Counted from the stretch's first letter, positions 34,233 through 43,216 are shown. The stretch is DNA of 64,000 nucleotides from Bradyrhizobium elkanii WSM2783 (GCF_000472865.1 NZ_AXAP01000016.1:23084-87083), one strand, 5' to 3'. Program-made: numbers and translations. The notes: generated by a model from the letters alone, not told the origin.

Positions 34233-35516
34233 TCACGCCGCTTCCGGCGGGGCCTGCTCGGTCGGCGCTTCCGGCATCGGGAAGGTCCTGTACTGCTTCG
34301 GCAGGTTGATCGGCCGATAGTCCGTCACCGCGTCCATGCGCTTCACCACCGATTCATGGATCACGGCATCTTCAGGAATCAGCCGCGGCTCGCAGTCGGG
34401 GATGTAGAAGCCGAAATGCGTTTTGCGCTCCGGCCATTCCTTGTAGGTGGCCTTCTTCGGGATGTATTCGAGCATGCGCCAGCCCCAGGTCATCGGGTCG
34501 TGCATCTCGCCCGCCACATCGGGCTTCACGTAAGTGAACGGGCTGCCCCTGCGCTGCACGCCCCAGGCGAGTTGCTTCACCATCTGCATGTTCACCGTCA
34601 GCCCGAACTTGGTGGCTTCCTCGATCATCCACAGCAGCGGATATTTCGACAGCGCGCTTTGCGCTTCCGGATAGCCGCCGCCGATGTCGCCATGCACACC
34701 AGCGAACCACACCTGCAGGATGTCCTGCGGCTCGGCCTTCTCATCGGGGATGAAGCGGTTGCTGAAGAACAGCTGCGGCTCGTCATACTTCTTCAGGCGG
34801 AACATGCAGCGCCGCTCGTCGATCGAGATCGCCTGGCGGAAGGTGCGGATGCTCGGATTGTGCATCGTGAAGGCGAGCTCTTCCAGGCTCGGCCAATAGA
34901 ACCGGTCCGGCCGCGGCACGAAGATGCTGGCGACCGTATCCCAGACGCCGACGAAGCGGATGGTCGGCCAGCGCACCGAGAGGATGCGCGCGAACTGCGC
35001 CGCGTTGTCGTAGCGGTCCTTCGGCAGCGGCCCGAACTCGTCGCTTGGCGGCGGCAGCGCCCGCAGGCTTGCGCCCTCGCCTGTCTTGTGGCTATCCGAG
35101 AACTGCTTGTAGGCGGTGAGCCCGCTGCCGGCGAGGTTGACCTGCTCCGGCGCGATCAGCCCGATCTTGTGGATCAGCCCGGCCAGCACGCGCACGGTAT
35201 AGGCGCCGCGCGAAAAGCCGAACAGATAGATCGCATCGCCATCCTGGTAATGCTGCACCAGGAATTCATAGGCCGCGAGCACATTGTCATCGAGCCCATA
35301 GCCGGTGGTGAGCCCCAGGATCGTGTTGAAATTCTGCTTCAGCTTGTGCCACGGATCCGGCCTCGCCAGCGTGCCGACACCCGGATCGTAATAGACGAAT
35401 TGCCTGGGCTGCGTCTTCTCCGTCTTGCGCAGGCAGCGATAGAGCTTCAGGACGTTGGAAATATTCTCGTTGATCTCGTTCCCGGTCCCATCGCAGCAAA
35501 CAACGATGTTTCGCAT
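34233..35516 (-). CDS. DUF2235 alpha/beta-hydrolase-like protein (Tle1-related)
   Basis: 427 residues from MRNIVVCCDGTGNE. DUF2235 is the fold of Tle1 phospholipase effectors of type VI secretion. Visible signs are CDGTGNEINENISNVLKLYRCL, YDPGVGT, the nucleophile elbow FGFSRGAYTVRVLAGLI (GxSxG), then FVGVWDTVAS and WFAGVHGDIGGGYPE carrying the probable Asp and His. There is no signal peptide and no secretion genes beside it, so an intracellular hydrolase is as likely as an effector. The frame extends 30 codons upstream without family similarity. Confidence 0.88.
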   Translation of the reverse strand: MRNIVVCCDGTGNEINENISNVLKLYRCLRKTEKTQPRQFVYYDPGVGTLARPDPWHKLKQNFNTILGLTTGYGLDDNVLAAYEFLVQHYQDGDAIYLFGFSRGAYTVRVLAGLIHKIGLIAPEQVNLAGSGLTAYKQFSDSHKTGEGASLRALPPPSDEFGPLPKDRYDNAAQFARILSVRWPTIRFVGVWDTVASIFVPRPDRFYWPSLEELAFTMHNPSIRTFRQAISIDERRCMFRLKKYDEPQLFFSNRFIPDEKAEPQDILQVWFAGVHGDIGGGYPEAQSALSKYPLLWMIEEATKFGLTVNMQMVKQLAWGVQRRGSPFTYVKPDVAGEMHDPMTWGWRMLEYIPKKATYKEWPERKTHFGFYIPDCEPRLIPEDAVIHESVVKRMDAVTDYRPINLPKQYRTFPMPEAPTEQAPPEAA

Positions 35517-35705
35517 GGCGAGCCTCCCCGCTACCTCGGCGAGTATAGCGCAGGTTCGGGAAATTTTGGATGGAGGTTTGCCCGCGCTCGGTTGTGTTCG
35601 GTGCAAGCGCAGCGGAAAGCCTCGCGAACTCCGAATTTGAAGCGAGGCGCTTCGACTGTTTAGAGCGGCCGCATACCGAGTAGTCTCGGTTGCAGCCGTT
35701 CACAA

Positions 35706-35733
35706 TAAAACGGCCGGCTCTTTCGAGCCGGCC
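35706..35733 (-). terminator. Rho-independent terminator of rpmB
   Basis: On the minus strand GGCCGGCTC-GAAA-GAGCCGGCC (9-bp stem, tetraloop) is followed by GTTTTATTG. It lies 50 bp after the rpmB stop, with correct polarity. Confidence 0.85.
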
Positions 35734-35782
35734 ATTCGAAACTCCGAGCTTAAGCTGGCTCGACTACGCTAGCCGAGTCTAC

Positions 35783-36088
35783 TCAGCTCGCCTTCTGCTC
35801 CGCAGCCGCTGTCCGCTTCTTCTCGATCTGGCGCTTCAGGTCCAGCGCGCGGGGCGAGAGGTTTGCGGCGCTCGCCTTCAAGAGGAACGCGTCGAGGCCG
35901 CCGTTGTGGTCGACGCTCTTCACCGCGTTCGAGGAGACGCGCAGGCGGATGTTGCGGCCGAGCGATTCCGACTGGAAGGTAATATTGCAGAGGTTCGGCA
36001 GGAAGCGCCGCTTGGTCTTGATGTTCGAGTGGCTCACCTTGTGGCCCACTTGCGGGCCCTTGGCCGTCAGTTCACAGCGCCGCGACAT
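35783..36088 (-). CDS. rpmB: 50S ribosomal protein L28
   Basis: 101 residues, the longer alphaproteobacterial form (E. coli has 78). Starts MSRRCELTAKGPQVGHKVSHSNIKTKRRF, the conserved L28 core, and carries NLCNITFQSESLGRNIRLRVSS and LDAFLLKASAANLSPRALDLKRQIEKK. It binds 23S rRNA near the E site. AGAGGA 9 bases upstream is a good ribosome binding site, and a terminator follows. Single gene, as is usual here. Confidence 0.97.
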   Translation of the reverse strand: MSRRCELTAKGPQVGHKVSHSNIKTKRRFLPNLCNITFQSESLGRNIRLRVSSNAVKSVDHNGGLDAFLLKASAANLSPRALDLKRQIEKKRTAAAEQKAS

Positions 36089-36485
36089 TGTTCAAATCCT
36101 CTTCCATCCCCGCTAAACCAATAGCGCGCGCCGCGCGCGGCGGGGGTCTAAACCTACGTCCATTTTCCAGGAACCGCGGACGTATAGGGGGTGAGCTGCA
36201 AAGCGTCAAGGTTTTATCGGGTTTGGAGCCGCTTTCCCTGGTTCCGAAATCCTCGATTCGGGGCGTTTTCTTCGCGCGAACGGTAAAACCCTATGGCACG
36301 CAAAACCTGCACGTTCACAAGGCCGTTCAGCCGTTTAACAAACCATATAAAGGGCGTATTCACACCCGTAAGTGGTTCCGTATTCGCCCGCGTTGCTTGC
36401 CGGTCATTTCTTCCTAAATGATCTTTCGGCGCCGACGACAGGACTCGTTAAATTTGTGAGCATTTTCAGCAGTTTTCTACCCTCA
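36089..36485. other. Divergent intergenic region between rpmB and DUF3108 gene
   Basis: About 400 bases without a gene I can support. It must hold the rpmB promoter and that of the next gene. The middle (36290-36420) is AT-richer than its surroundings, but I see no convincing sigma-70 pair. GTG 36456 is a possible alternative start for the DUF3108 gene. Confidence 0.6.
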
Positions 36486-37307
36486 ATGAGGGAATCCTGG
36501 CTGTTGTGCGCCGGCGCGCTGTTCCTGATGTTGCCGGAGGGCGCGCTCGCGCAGGGCCGGCTGGATGCGCAGTATGAGGCCTCGCTGGCCGGTATTGCCG
36601 TCGGCAAGGGAAGCTGGACCATCGAGATCGGCGACGACACCTTTTCCGCGATCGCGCAGGGCGGCACTTCCGGGCTTTTGAAGGCTTTTGCCGGCGCCGG
36701 CGGGGTGGGCGGATCCCAGGGGCGCGTGGTCAATGGCGCGCTGGTGGCGGCGGGCTATACCGTCAACTACAACAGCTACAAGAAATCCGAGATCATTCGG
36801 ATGGCGCTCAGTGGCGGCAGCATCAAGGAAACCGTGATCGAGCCGGAACCGCCGGTCGATCCGAACCGGATCCCGGTCACCGAGGCGCACAAGAAGAACG
36901 TGTTCGATCCGATGACCGGCTCGCTGCTCCGGGTGCCGGGCACGGGCGAACTGATGAGCCCGGATAGCTGCCGCACCAGCGCGGGCATATTCGACGGCCG
37001 GCTGCGCTACGATTTGAAGCTCGATTTCAAGCGCGTGGAGATGGTCAAGGCGGAGAAGGGCTATCAGGGCCCGGCGCTGGTGTGCGCGATCTATTTCACG
37101 CCGATCGCGGGCTATATCCCCGACCGTCCGGTGATCAAGTATCTCGCCGAGGCGCGCAACATGGAGATCGCCTTCGTGCCGATCGCGGGCACGCGCATCC
37201 TGATCCCGTTCCGCGTCAAGATCCCGACGCCGTTCGGGCTCGCCATGCTGGAGGCGACGTCGTTCGTGACGTCAGCCACGCCGCCACGGGTGGCGAAGAC
37301 GCAGTGA
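36486..37307 (+). CDS. DUF3108 secreted protein
   Basis: 273 residues from MRESWLLCAG with a signal peptide cut after EGALAQ. DUF3108 proteins are envelope proteins of uncertain role; the body begins RLDAQYEASLAGIAVGKGSWTIEIGDD and ends PFRVKIPTPFGLAMLEATSF, and contains many beta strands. It includes two Cys (about residues 168 and 200) that could pair. GTG 36456 would add MSIFSSFLPS and is an alternative start; no Shine-Dalgarno decides. A repeat follows. Function unknown. Confidence 0.85.
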   Translation: MRESWLLCAGALFLMLPEGALAQGRLDAQYEASLAGIAVGKGSWTIEIGDDTFSAIAQGGTSGLLKAFAGAGGVGGSQGRVVNGALVAAGYTVNYNSYKKSEIIRMALSGGSIKETVIEPEPPVDPNRIPVTEAHKKNVFDPMTGSLLRVPGTGELMSPDSCRTSAGIFDGRLRYDLKLDFKRVEMVKAEKGYQGPALVCAIYFTPIAGYIPDRPVIKYLAEARNMEIAFVPIAGTRILIPFRVKIPTPFGLAMLEATSFVTSATPPRVAKTQ

Positions 37308-37347
37308 GGCTGGGCTGGTCGCAAGGAGATGGACCGAGTGCTCCGCT

Positions 37348-37433
37348 CGTCATTGCCGGGCTTGACCCGGCAATCCATCTTACAAGGAGCCCTTCTCTCG
37401 ATGGATGCCCGGGTCAAGCCCGGGCATGACGAG
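37348..37433. repeat. Intergenic palindromic repeat (CGTCATTGCCGGGCTTGACC family, copy 2)
   Basis: CGTCATTGCCGGGCTTGACC is mirrored by GGTCAAGCCCGGGCATGACG, with CAATCCATC and GATGGATGC inside. The rest of 37308-37735 (the gap before the helicase gene) holds only a spurious minus-strand frame. Confidence 0.85.
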
Positions 37434-37735
37434 CCGGGCAGATCGTCGAATCCTGTTGACTCTTTGCCGCTTCTGATTCGACTCCGGCTTTAACAATTTC
37501 GCTGTCATCGTGATCGCTGCTAAACCCTATTTGGTGCTGGAACTGAAATGCCGACACGAGATGTTGCGGTGAACGGAGGAGAACACAGGTGGAGTCAGCG
37601 ATTCGGCCGCGATTCGTTCTCAACTCGTTCCGAAGCTTAAGCGGCGGCATCCGCCGTGTAGCAATCTGAGACAATTTTCCTAGTCGCGCTTTCTTTCATC
37701 TCCAAGAAAAGCATCAAGAAAAGCACCTCGAAATC

Positions 37736-40700
37736 ATGGCTCTTTCCTCTCCTCCCTTCGCCCATGAGCGCGCGCCCGGCGCCGGCGTCACGGCTGTGCT
37801 CGGGCCGACCAATACCGGCAAGACGCATCTGGCCATCGAGCGCATGCTTGGGCATTCGTCCGGGCTGATCGGGTTGCCGCTGCGGCTCTTGGCGCGCGAG
37901 GTCTACAACAAGATCGCCGATCGCGCTGGGCCTGAGAGCGTCGCGCTGATCACCGGCGAGGAGAAGATCAAGCCGAAGTCGCCGCGCTTCTGGGTCTCGA
38001 CCGTCGAGGCGATGCCGCGCGATCTCGATGTCTCGTTCCTTGCGGTCGACGAGATCCAGATCGCGGCCGATCTCGAGCGCGGGCATGTCTTCACCGACCG
38101 TATCCTCAATCGGCGCGGGCGCGACGAGACGCTGCTGCTCGGGGCTGCGACGATGCGTCCCATCATCGAGCGGCTGTTGCCAGGCGCCTCCATCATCACA
38201 AGGCCAAGGCTCTCGACGCTCGAATTCGCCGGCGACCGCAAGATCACGCGGCAGCCGCGGCGCACCGCGATCGTCGCGTTCTCGGCGGACGAGGTCTATG
38301 CGATCGCCGAATTGATCCGCCGCCAGCATGGCGGGGCGGCGGTCGTGCTCGGCTCGCTCTCGCCGCGCACACGCAATGCGCAAGTGGCGATGTTCCAGAA
38401 CGGCGACGTGGATTATCTCGTCGCCACCGACGCCGTCGGCATGGGGCTGAACCTCGACGTCGATCACGTCGCCTTCGCCTCCGACCGCAAATATGATGGC
38501 TATCAGTTCCGCCGCCTGACGCCGGCCGAGTTTGCGCAGATCGCAGGCAGAGCCGGCCGCGCGACGCGCAATGGTACCTTCGGCACCACAGGGCGCTGCG
38601 CGCCGTTCGAGCCGGAACTGGTGAACGCGCTGCAGAACCACACGTTTGACAGCGTGAAAATGCTGCAATGGCGCAACTCGAAGCTGGATTTCTCCTCGCT
38701 CGGCAGCTTGCAGGTCTCATTGTCACTGCCGCCGTCGCATGAAGTGCTGACGAGGGCGCCGATCGCCGAAGACATGCGCGTGCTCGACCACGCCGCGCGC
38801 GATGCCGAGGTGCGCGACATGGCGCATGGCGCTGTCGCCGTCGAGCGGCTATGGGACACGTGCCAGATACCCGATTACCGAAAGCTATCGCCCGCGGCCC
38901 ATGCCGAGCTTGTGACCACGGTTTACGGCTTCCTGATACAAAAGGGGCGTATTCCCGATGCATGGTTTGCTGCCCAGGTCGATCAGGCCGACCGCGTCGA
39001 CGGCGATATCGACACGCTGTCGGGCCGGATCGCTCAGGTGCGCACCTGGACGTTCGTGGCGAACCGGCCGGACTGGCTGTCCGATCCCGAACATTGGCAG
39101 GGGATCACGCGCGAGCTCGAAAATAAATTGTCCGATGCGCTGCATGAACGGCTCACGGAGCGTTTCGTTGATCGGCGTACCAGTGTATTGATGCGCCGCC
39201 TGCGGGAGAACTCTGTTTTGAATACTGAAATCGGCAAGACCGGCGAAGTCATCGTCGAGGGGCATGTGATCGGCCGGCTCGACGGATTCACTTTTGCGCC
39301 TGACGCGGCGGAAGCGGGCTCAGATGCCAAGGCGCTGCAGGCCGCAGCCCAGCAGGTGCTGGCGCGCGAGATCGATACGCGGGCCGAGAAACTGAGCGCC
39401 GCGCCGGACGACAGCTTCGTCCTCACCTCCGACGGCACCATCCGCTGGACCGGCGATGCGGTGGCCAAACTCGTCGCGGCCGACGATGCGCTGCATCCGC
39501 GCCTCCGCATCATTTCCGACGAGCGGCTGACCGGCGCGCCGCGCGAGGCCGTGCAGAACCGGCTCGATCTCTGGCTCAAGACGCATATTACGAAATTGCT
39601 CGGGCCGCTGTTCGACCTGTCGAAGGCAGAGGACCTGCAGGGGATTGCGCGTGGCATCGCGTTCCAATTGGTGGAAGCTCTCGGCGTGCTGGAGCGGACC
39701 AAGATCGCGTCCGAGATGAAGGATCTCGACCAGCCCTCGCGGGCGACGCTGCGCAAGTACGGCGTCCGCTTCGGCGCCTATCACATCTACTTCCCGCAGC
39801 TCCTCAAGCCGGCGGCGCGGGCGCTGGCCTCGCTGCTCTGGGCCGAGAAGCAGGACAATGTCGATCTGTCGGCGCTGTCGAACGTGCAGCATCTGGCGTC
39901 GAGCGGGCGTACCTCATTCCCGATCGACAAGGGACTGCCGCGCGATGCCTATCGCGTGCTCGGCTACAAGCAGTGCGGCGAGCGGGCAGTGCGCGTCGAC
40001 ATCCTGGAGCGGCTGGCGGATCTGATCCGTCCCGCACTGGCCTGGCGCGAGGGCGCGCCGGGCGAGAAGCCTGCGGGCGCGTTCGACGGCCGCGGCTTCG
40101 TGGTGACGCAGGCGATGACCTCGCTCACCGGCTCGGCCGGCGAGGATTTCGCCTCGGTCCTGCGCGCGCTCGGCTATCGCATGGAGCGCCGCCCGCCCCC
40201 GCCGCCGAAGCCGGTGGAAGTGGTCGAGACAGTGTCCGCCGAGACGCCGGCGGTGGAAGCGACCGCCGAGGCCTCTGCGGAGGCACCGGCGGAAGAAGTG
40301 GCCGCCGAGCTGCCCGCGTCCACTGAGGCCAGCCCATCCGCGGCGCTGTTGCCCGAAGTTACCCTGGCGCCGGTGCCGAGCGAGGAACCAGCGGCTGCCG
40401 CCGCAGACCCCGTGGCCGAAGCGCAACCCGGGCCTGAAGTGATCGAGGCGCAGCCAGAGCCGGTGGCTGAACCGCAGCCGGAGCTTGAGGCGATCGAGGC
40501 GCAAGCAGAGCCCGTTGCCGTAGTGCAGGCGGACGCGACCGCTCCCGCAGAGGTCCCGGCCGACGCGACGGCAGAGCCGATGCCGACGGCCGCAGCCGAG
40601 GCTGCAGCCAGCACCGAGGAAGCTGCACCAGCCGACGCCGTTACCGAGCCAGCCGCAGCCGAGACCCCGGCCGAGCCGCAACTGGTCGAAGTCTGGCGCC

Positions 40701-41212
40701 CCGGCGGCCGCTCCGAGGAGCGTCGCCCGCGCCATGACCGCAGCCGCCACCGCCATCAGCCGCGCGAGGGCGCACAGGGCGCCGCCGCAGCGGGTGAAGG
40801 TGCCGATGGCGCCCAGCGCGACCAGCAGCGCCGTGGTCGCCGCCATCACGAATTCCGCAAACCGCGCGAGGATGCGCCCGTGGGAGCTGCGGCCGCCAGC
40901 AATGGCGCCCCGCCTGAGGACAAAGGCGGGCGCCGCGAGCGCTTCGAGGGCAAGGGCCGCGACCGCGACAATGATCGCCGCCGCGATAAATTCTCCGGCG
41001 ACCGCAAGGATCGCGACCGTGGCGACCGCGAGCGCGGCGGCCGTGATTTCCGCGACAAAGGCGGCCGCGACAAGGGGCGCGAGAGCGGCCCGGCGCTCCG
41101 CCAATATGCGAGTTCGGCGCCGCGCGAACGCGAACGCGCGATCGATCCGAATTCGCCGTTCGCAAAACTCGCGGCGTTGAAGGAGCAGCTCGCCGGTAAC
41201 CGCAAAGATTGA
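37736..41212 (+). CDS. SUV3-like superfamily 2 RNA/DNA helicase with long disordered tail
   Basis: 1158 residues, far longer than the helicase core. Walker A GPTNTGKTH (residues 23-31) and Walker B DEIQ are those of SUV3, the mitochondrial RNA degradosome helicase, and the QIAGRAGRATRNGTFGTTG block is motif VI. The helicase core is about 15-330, followed by a SUV3-type helical region up to about 835. Residues 835-985 are Ala/Glu/Pro-rich and 1000-1130 are Arg/Gly/Asp-rich (ERGGRDFRDKGGRDKG), typical of RNA-binding disordered tails. It heads a conserved block with an S4 protein 27 bp later. Substrate unproven. Confidence 0.9.
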   Translation: MALSSPPFAHERAPGAGVTAVLGPTNTGKTHLAIERMLGHSSGLIGLPLRLLAREVYNKIADRAGPESVALITGEEKIKPKSPRFWVSTVEAMPRDLDVSFLAVDEIQIAADLERGHVFTDRILNRRGRDETLLLGAATMRPIIERLLPGASIITRPRLSTLEFAGDRKITRQPRRTAIVAFSADEVYAIAELIRRQHGGAAVVLGSLSPRTRNAQVAMFQNGDVDYLVATDAVGMGLNLDVDHVAFASDRKYDGYQFRRLTPAEFAQIAGRAGRATRNGTFGTTGRCAPFEPELVNALQNHTFDSVKMLQWRNSKLDFSSLGSLQVSLSLPPSHEVLTRAPIAEDMRVLDHAARDAEVRDMAHGAVAVERLWDTCQIPDYRKLSPAAHAELVTTVYGFLIQKGRIPDAWFAAQVDQADRVDGDIDTLSGRIAQVRTWTFVANRPDWLSDPEHWQGITRELENKLSDALHERLTERFVDRRTSVLMRRLRENSVLNTEIGKTGEVIVEGHVIGRLDGFTFAPDAAEAGSDAKALQAAAQQVLAREIDTRAEKLSAAPDDSFVLTSDGTIRWTGDAVAKLVAADDALHPRLRIISDERLTGAPREAVQNRLDLWLKTHITKLLGPLFDLSKAEDLQGIARGIAFQLVEALGVLERTKIASEMKDLDQPSRATLRKYGVRFGAYHIYFPQLLKPAARALASLLWAEKQDNVDLSALSNVQHLASSGRTSFPIDKGLPRDAYRVLGYKQCGERAVRVDILERLADLIRPALAWREGAPGEKPAGAFDGRGFVVTQAMTSLTGSAGEDFASVLRALGYRMERRPPPPPKPVEVVETVSAETPAVEATAEASAEAPAEEVAAELPASTEASPSAALLPEVTLAPVPSEEPAAAAADPVAEAQPGPEVIEAQPEPVAEPQPELEAIEAQAEPVAVVQADATAPAEVPADATAEPMPTAAAEAAASTEEAAPADAVTEPAAAETPAEPQLVEVWRPGGRSEERRPRHDRSRHRHQPREGAQGAAAAGEGADGAQRDQQRRGRRHHEFRKPREDAPVGAAAASNGAPPEDKGGRRERFEGKGRDRDNDRRRDKFSGDRKDRDRGDRERGGRDFRDKGGRDKGRESGPALRQYASSAPRERERAIDPNSPFAKLAALKEQLAGNRKD

Positions 41213-41239
41213 GCCGCGCCAACCCAGGAATGAGGCCGA

Positions 41240-41509
41240 TTGGAGCGCCAGCGTCTCGATAAATGGCTGTGGCACGCGCGGGTGGTGAAGGCGCGCACCA
41301 GCGCCGCCGCGCTGGTCGAGGCCGGCTATGTCCGCATCAACGGCGTGCGCGAAAGTGCGCCCGGGCACGCGGTCAAACCGGGCGACGTGCTGACCATCGC
41401 GCTCGATCGCAGCGTGCGCGTGCTGAAGGTGATCGGCTTCTCCGAGCGGCGGGGCGATGCGACGGCAGCGCGGGTGCTGTACGAGGATTTGCAGAGCCGC
41501 CCCGAGTGA
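41240..41509 (+). CDS. S4-domain RNA-binding protein (Hsp15/HslR-like)
   Basis: 89 residues. The S4 motif is RLDKWLWHARVVKARTSAAALVEAGYVRINGVRE, then PGHAVKPGDVLTIAL. E. coli Hsp15 binds stalled 50S subunits with peptidyl-tRNA. TTG 41240 is the start because the nearby ATG 41230 is out of frame; TGAGG lies about 5 bases upstream. It follows the helicase by 27 bp on the same strand, so they are probably co-transcribed. Confidence 0.9.
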   Translation: MERQRLDKWLWHARVVKARTSAAALVEAGYVRINGVRESAPGHAVKPGDVLTIALDRSVRVLKVIGFSERRGDATAARVLYEDLQSRPE

Positions 41510-41514
41510 TTATC

Positions 41515-41538
41515 TCGGGCAGGCAATCAGTTGCCCGA
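41515..41538 (+). other. Intercistronic hairpin before fdxA
   Basis: TCGGGCA (41515-41521) and TGCCCGA (41532-41538) are perfect 7-bp arms around a 10-base loop. No T-run follows, so it is a poor intrinsic terminator; RNA processing or attenuation is possible. Confidence 0.4.
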
Positions 41539-41662
41539 AAGACGGCGCCGAAAACCGACTTGCTTATCTTGCAGCAGCGGTTCTCCTGCGCTACGCAATT
41601 TTTGAAACGCAAGCCCTTCAAAGAATGAATCCGCTTTCGGAGTCTTTGGTTCGGAGTCCTGG

Positions 41663-42001
41663 ATGACCTACGTCGTCACTGAAAACTGCATCAAGTGCAA
41701 ATACACCGATTGCGTCGAGGTCTGCCCCGTCGATTGTTTCTACGAGGGCGAGAACATGCTGGTCATCCATCCCGAGGAATGCATCGATTGCGGCGTCTGC
41801 GAACCAGAATGCCCGGCGGATGCGATCAAACCGGATACCGAGCCGGGCCTGGAGAAGTGGCTCGAGGTCAACAGCGAATACGCCAAGAGCTGGCCAAACA
41901 TCACCCAGAAGAAGGACTCGCCCCCTGACGCCAAGGAGTTCGACGGGCAGGAAGGCAAGTTCGAGAAATATTTCTCTGCCAACCCCGGAACCGGCGACTG
42001 A
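41663..42001 (+). CDS. fdxA: 7Fe ferredoxin FdxA
   Basis: 112 residues, seven-iron ferredoxin with one [3Fe-4S] and one [4Fe-4S] cluster. The Cys pattern is ENCIKCKYTDCVEVCPVDCF and then ECIDCGVCEPECPADAI. The C-terminal half (residues 60-112, rich in Glu/Asp) is the FdxA extension. An electron carrier in the cytosol. Its place between the S4 gene and carD is conserved in rhizobia in my recollection. The exact partner is unknown. Confidence 0.95.
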   Translation: MTYVVTENCIKCKYTDCVEVCPVDCFYEGENMLVIHPEECIDCGVCEPECPADAIKPDTEPGLEKWLEVNSEYAKSWPNITQKKDSPPDAKEFDGQEGKFEKYFSANPGTGD

Positions 42002-42124
42002 TTCGCGCGCTGTCCCTGGCCGGATCGAGACCGTTTTCCGGCGGGGAACCACGCCTTCGTTTAACCCTGTTGACAGAGTTATGACCGTCGGCCCCGGCAG
42101 GCGACGGGATTCGGCCCTAAATCA

Positions 42125-42161
42125 TTGATTTTTGCGGAAAATGTGCTATATTAGGCACATT
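42125..42161 (+). promoter_or_regulatory. carD promoter with a dyad around the -10 box
   Basis: TTGATT (42125-42130), 16-bp spacer and TATATT (42147-42152) make a sigma-70 type promoter. The -10 is embedded in AATGTGC (42140-42146) and GCACATT (42155-42161), perfect 7-bp inverted arms around TATATTAG. A protein bound to this dyad would block RNA polymerase. The predicted transcript starts near 42160. Confidence 0.55.
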
Positions 42162-42252
42162 GTCAGAGCCGAACCCGGCCATCCTGATCCTTGGCCCCGT
42201 TCGTTTCCGCAAAAACACCGAACAGGGGCGTGGCAGTTTCCGCGCGCAGGCT

Positions 42253-43191
42253 GTGTCACAGAAAACGCGTAAAAAGAGTGCTTCCAAATCGTCAAAGAAA
42301 GCCGCTGCAGTTGCCCGCAGCGCAGTCAAGGGTCGTGCCAGGGCGTCCGTGAAGGAAGCCCGTAAGGCTGCGGCTACAAAGTCCTCGAAGAACAAAAGAA
42401 GCGTGATGCCAGAAAAGACTGCCAAAACTGCCGCGAAAGCGACAGCCCAGAAGACCGTTGCTTCGAAAGTCGCCGCCAAGACTGCTCCCAAGGCTGCAGC
42501 TCCTGCGCCGAAGGCCGCCGTCAAGCCGGCTGCGAAGCCGGTTGCCGCGGCCCCGCGCGTCGAGGAGCCGAAGAAGGTCGTGACCCAGCGTCAGGGATTC
42601 AAGGCCAACGAATTCGTGGTCTATCCGGCTCACGGCGTCGGCCAGATCCTCGCGATCGAGGAGCAGGAGATTGCGGGCGCCAAGCTGGAACTGTTTGTCA
42701 TCAGCTTCATGAAGGACAAGATGACGCTTCGCGTCCCAACCGCGAAGGTCGCCAATGTCGGCATGCGCAAATTGTCCGACCCGGCTCTGGTCAAAAAGGC
42801 GCTGGAGACGCTGAAGGGCCGTGCCCGCGTCAAGCGCACGATGTGGTCGCGCCGGGCGCAGGAATACGAAGCCAAGATCAATTCGGGCGATATCGTCGCG
42901 ATCGCGGAAGTGGTGCGCGACCTCTATCGTTCGGAATCGCAGCCCGAGCAGTCCTACTCCGAACGCCAGCTCTATGAAGCGGCGCTCGACCGGCTGTCGC
43001 GCGAGATCGCGGTCGTGCAGCACTCGACCGAGACCGAAGCGATCAAGGAAATCGAGAGCCAGCTCGCCAAGAGCCCGCGCCGTGGCGCAGCCAAGGCCGA
43101 AGCCGGCGCCGAGGACGGCGACGGTGAAGGCGACGCCGACGATCTCGACGGCGACAGCGACGACGCTACCGTCGCCGACGAGGCGGCGTAA
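42253..43191 (+). CDS. carD: CarD-family RNA polymerase-binding regulator
   Basis: 312 residues from GTG 42253. The central CarD/CdnL core (VTQRQGFKANEFVVYPAHGVGQIL, then KTMTL-type strand LRVPTAKVANVGMRKL) binds the RNA polymerase beta lobe and stabilises open complexes. It is flanked by an H1-like Lys/Ala-rich N-terminus (KTAKTAAKATAQKT and similar) and an acidic C-terminus (EDGDGEGDADDLDGDSDD). The start is uncertain: ATG 42406 is the first Met, but Lys/Ala codons continue upstream to GTG 42253, and the open frame reaches TTG 42160. A strong terminator follows. Confidence 0.85.
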   Translation: MSQKTRKKSASKSSKKAAAVARSAVKGRARASVKEARKAAATKSSKNKRSVMPEKTAKTAAKATAQKTVASKVAAKTAPKAAAPAPKAAVKPAAKPVAAAPRVEEPKKVVTQRQGFKANEFVVYPAHGVGQILAIEEQEIAGAKLELFVISFMKDKMTLRVPTAKVANVGMRKLSDPALVKKALETLKGRARVKRTMWSRRAQEYEAKINSGDIVAIAEVVRDLYRSESQPEQSYSERQLYEAALDRLSREIAVVQHSTETEAIKEIESQLAKSPRRGAAKAEAGAEDGDGEGDADDLDGDSDDATVADEAA

Positions 43192-43216
43192 GCAGCCAGC
43201 ACAAGTTTTGCAACGA

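Noticed and set aside
37414..37674. 86-codon minus-strand frame before the helicase gene
   Set aside because: Includes part of a repeat and has no ribosome binding site or recognisable features.
39914..41368. Long minus-strand frame of 484 codons opposite the helicase gene
   Set aside because: It mirrors the Ala/Glu/Arg-rich tail; in high-GC DNA such antisense frames are common. It has no family similarity and the plus-strand helicase is certain.
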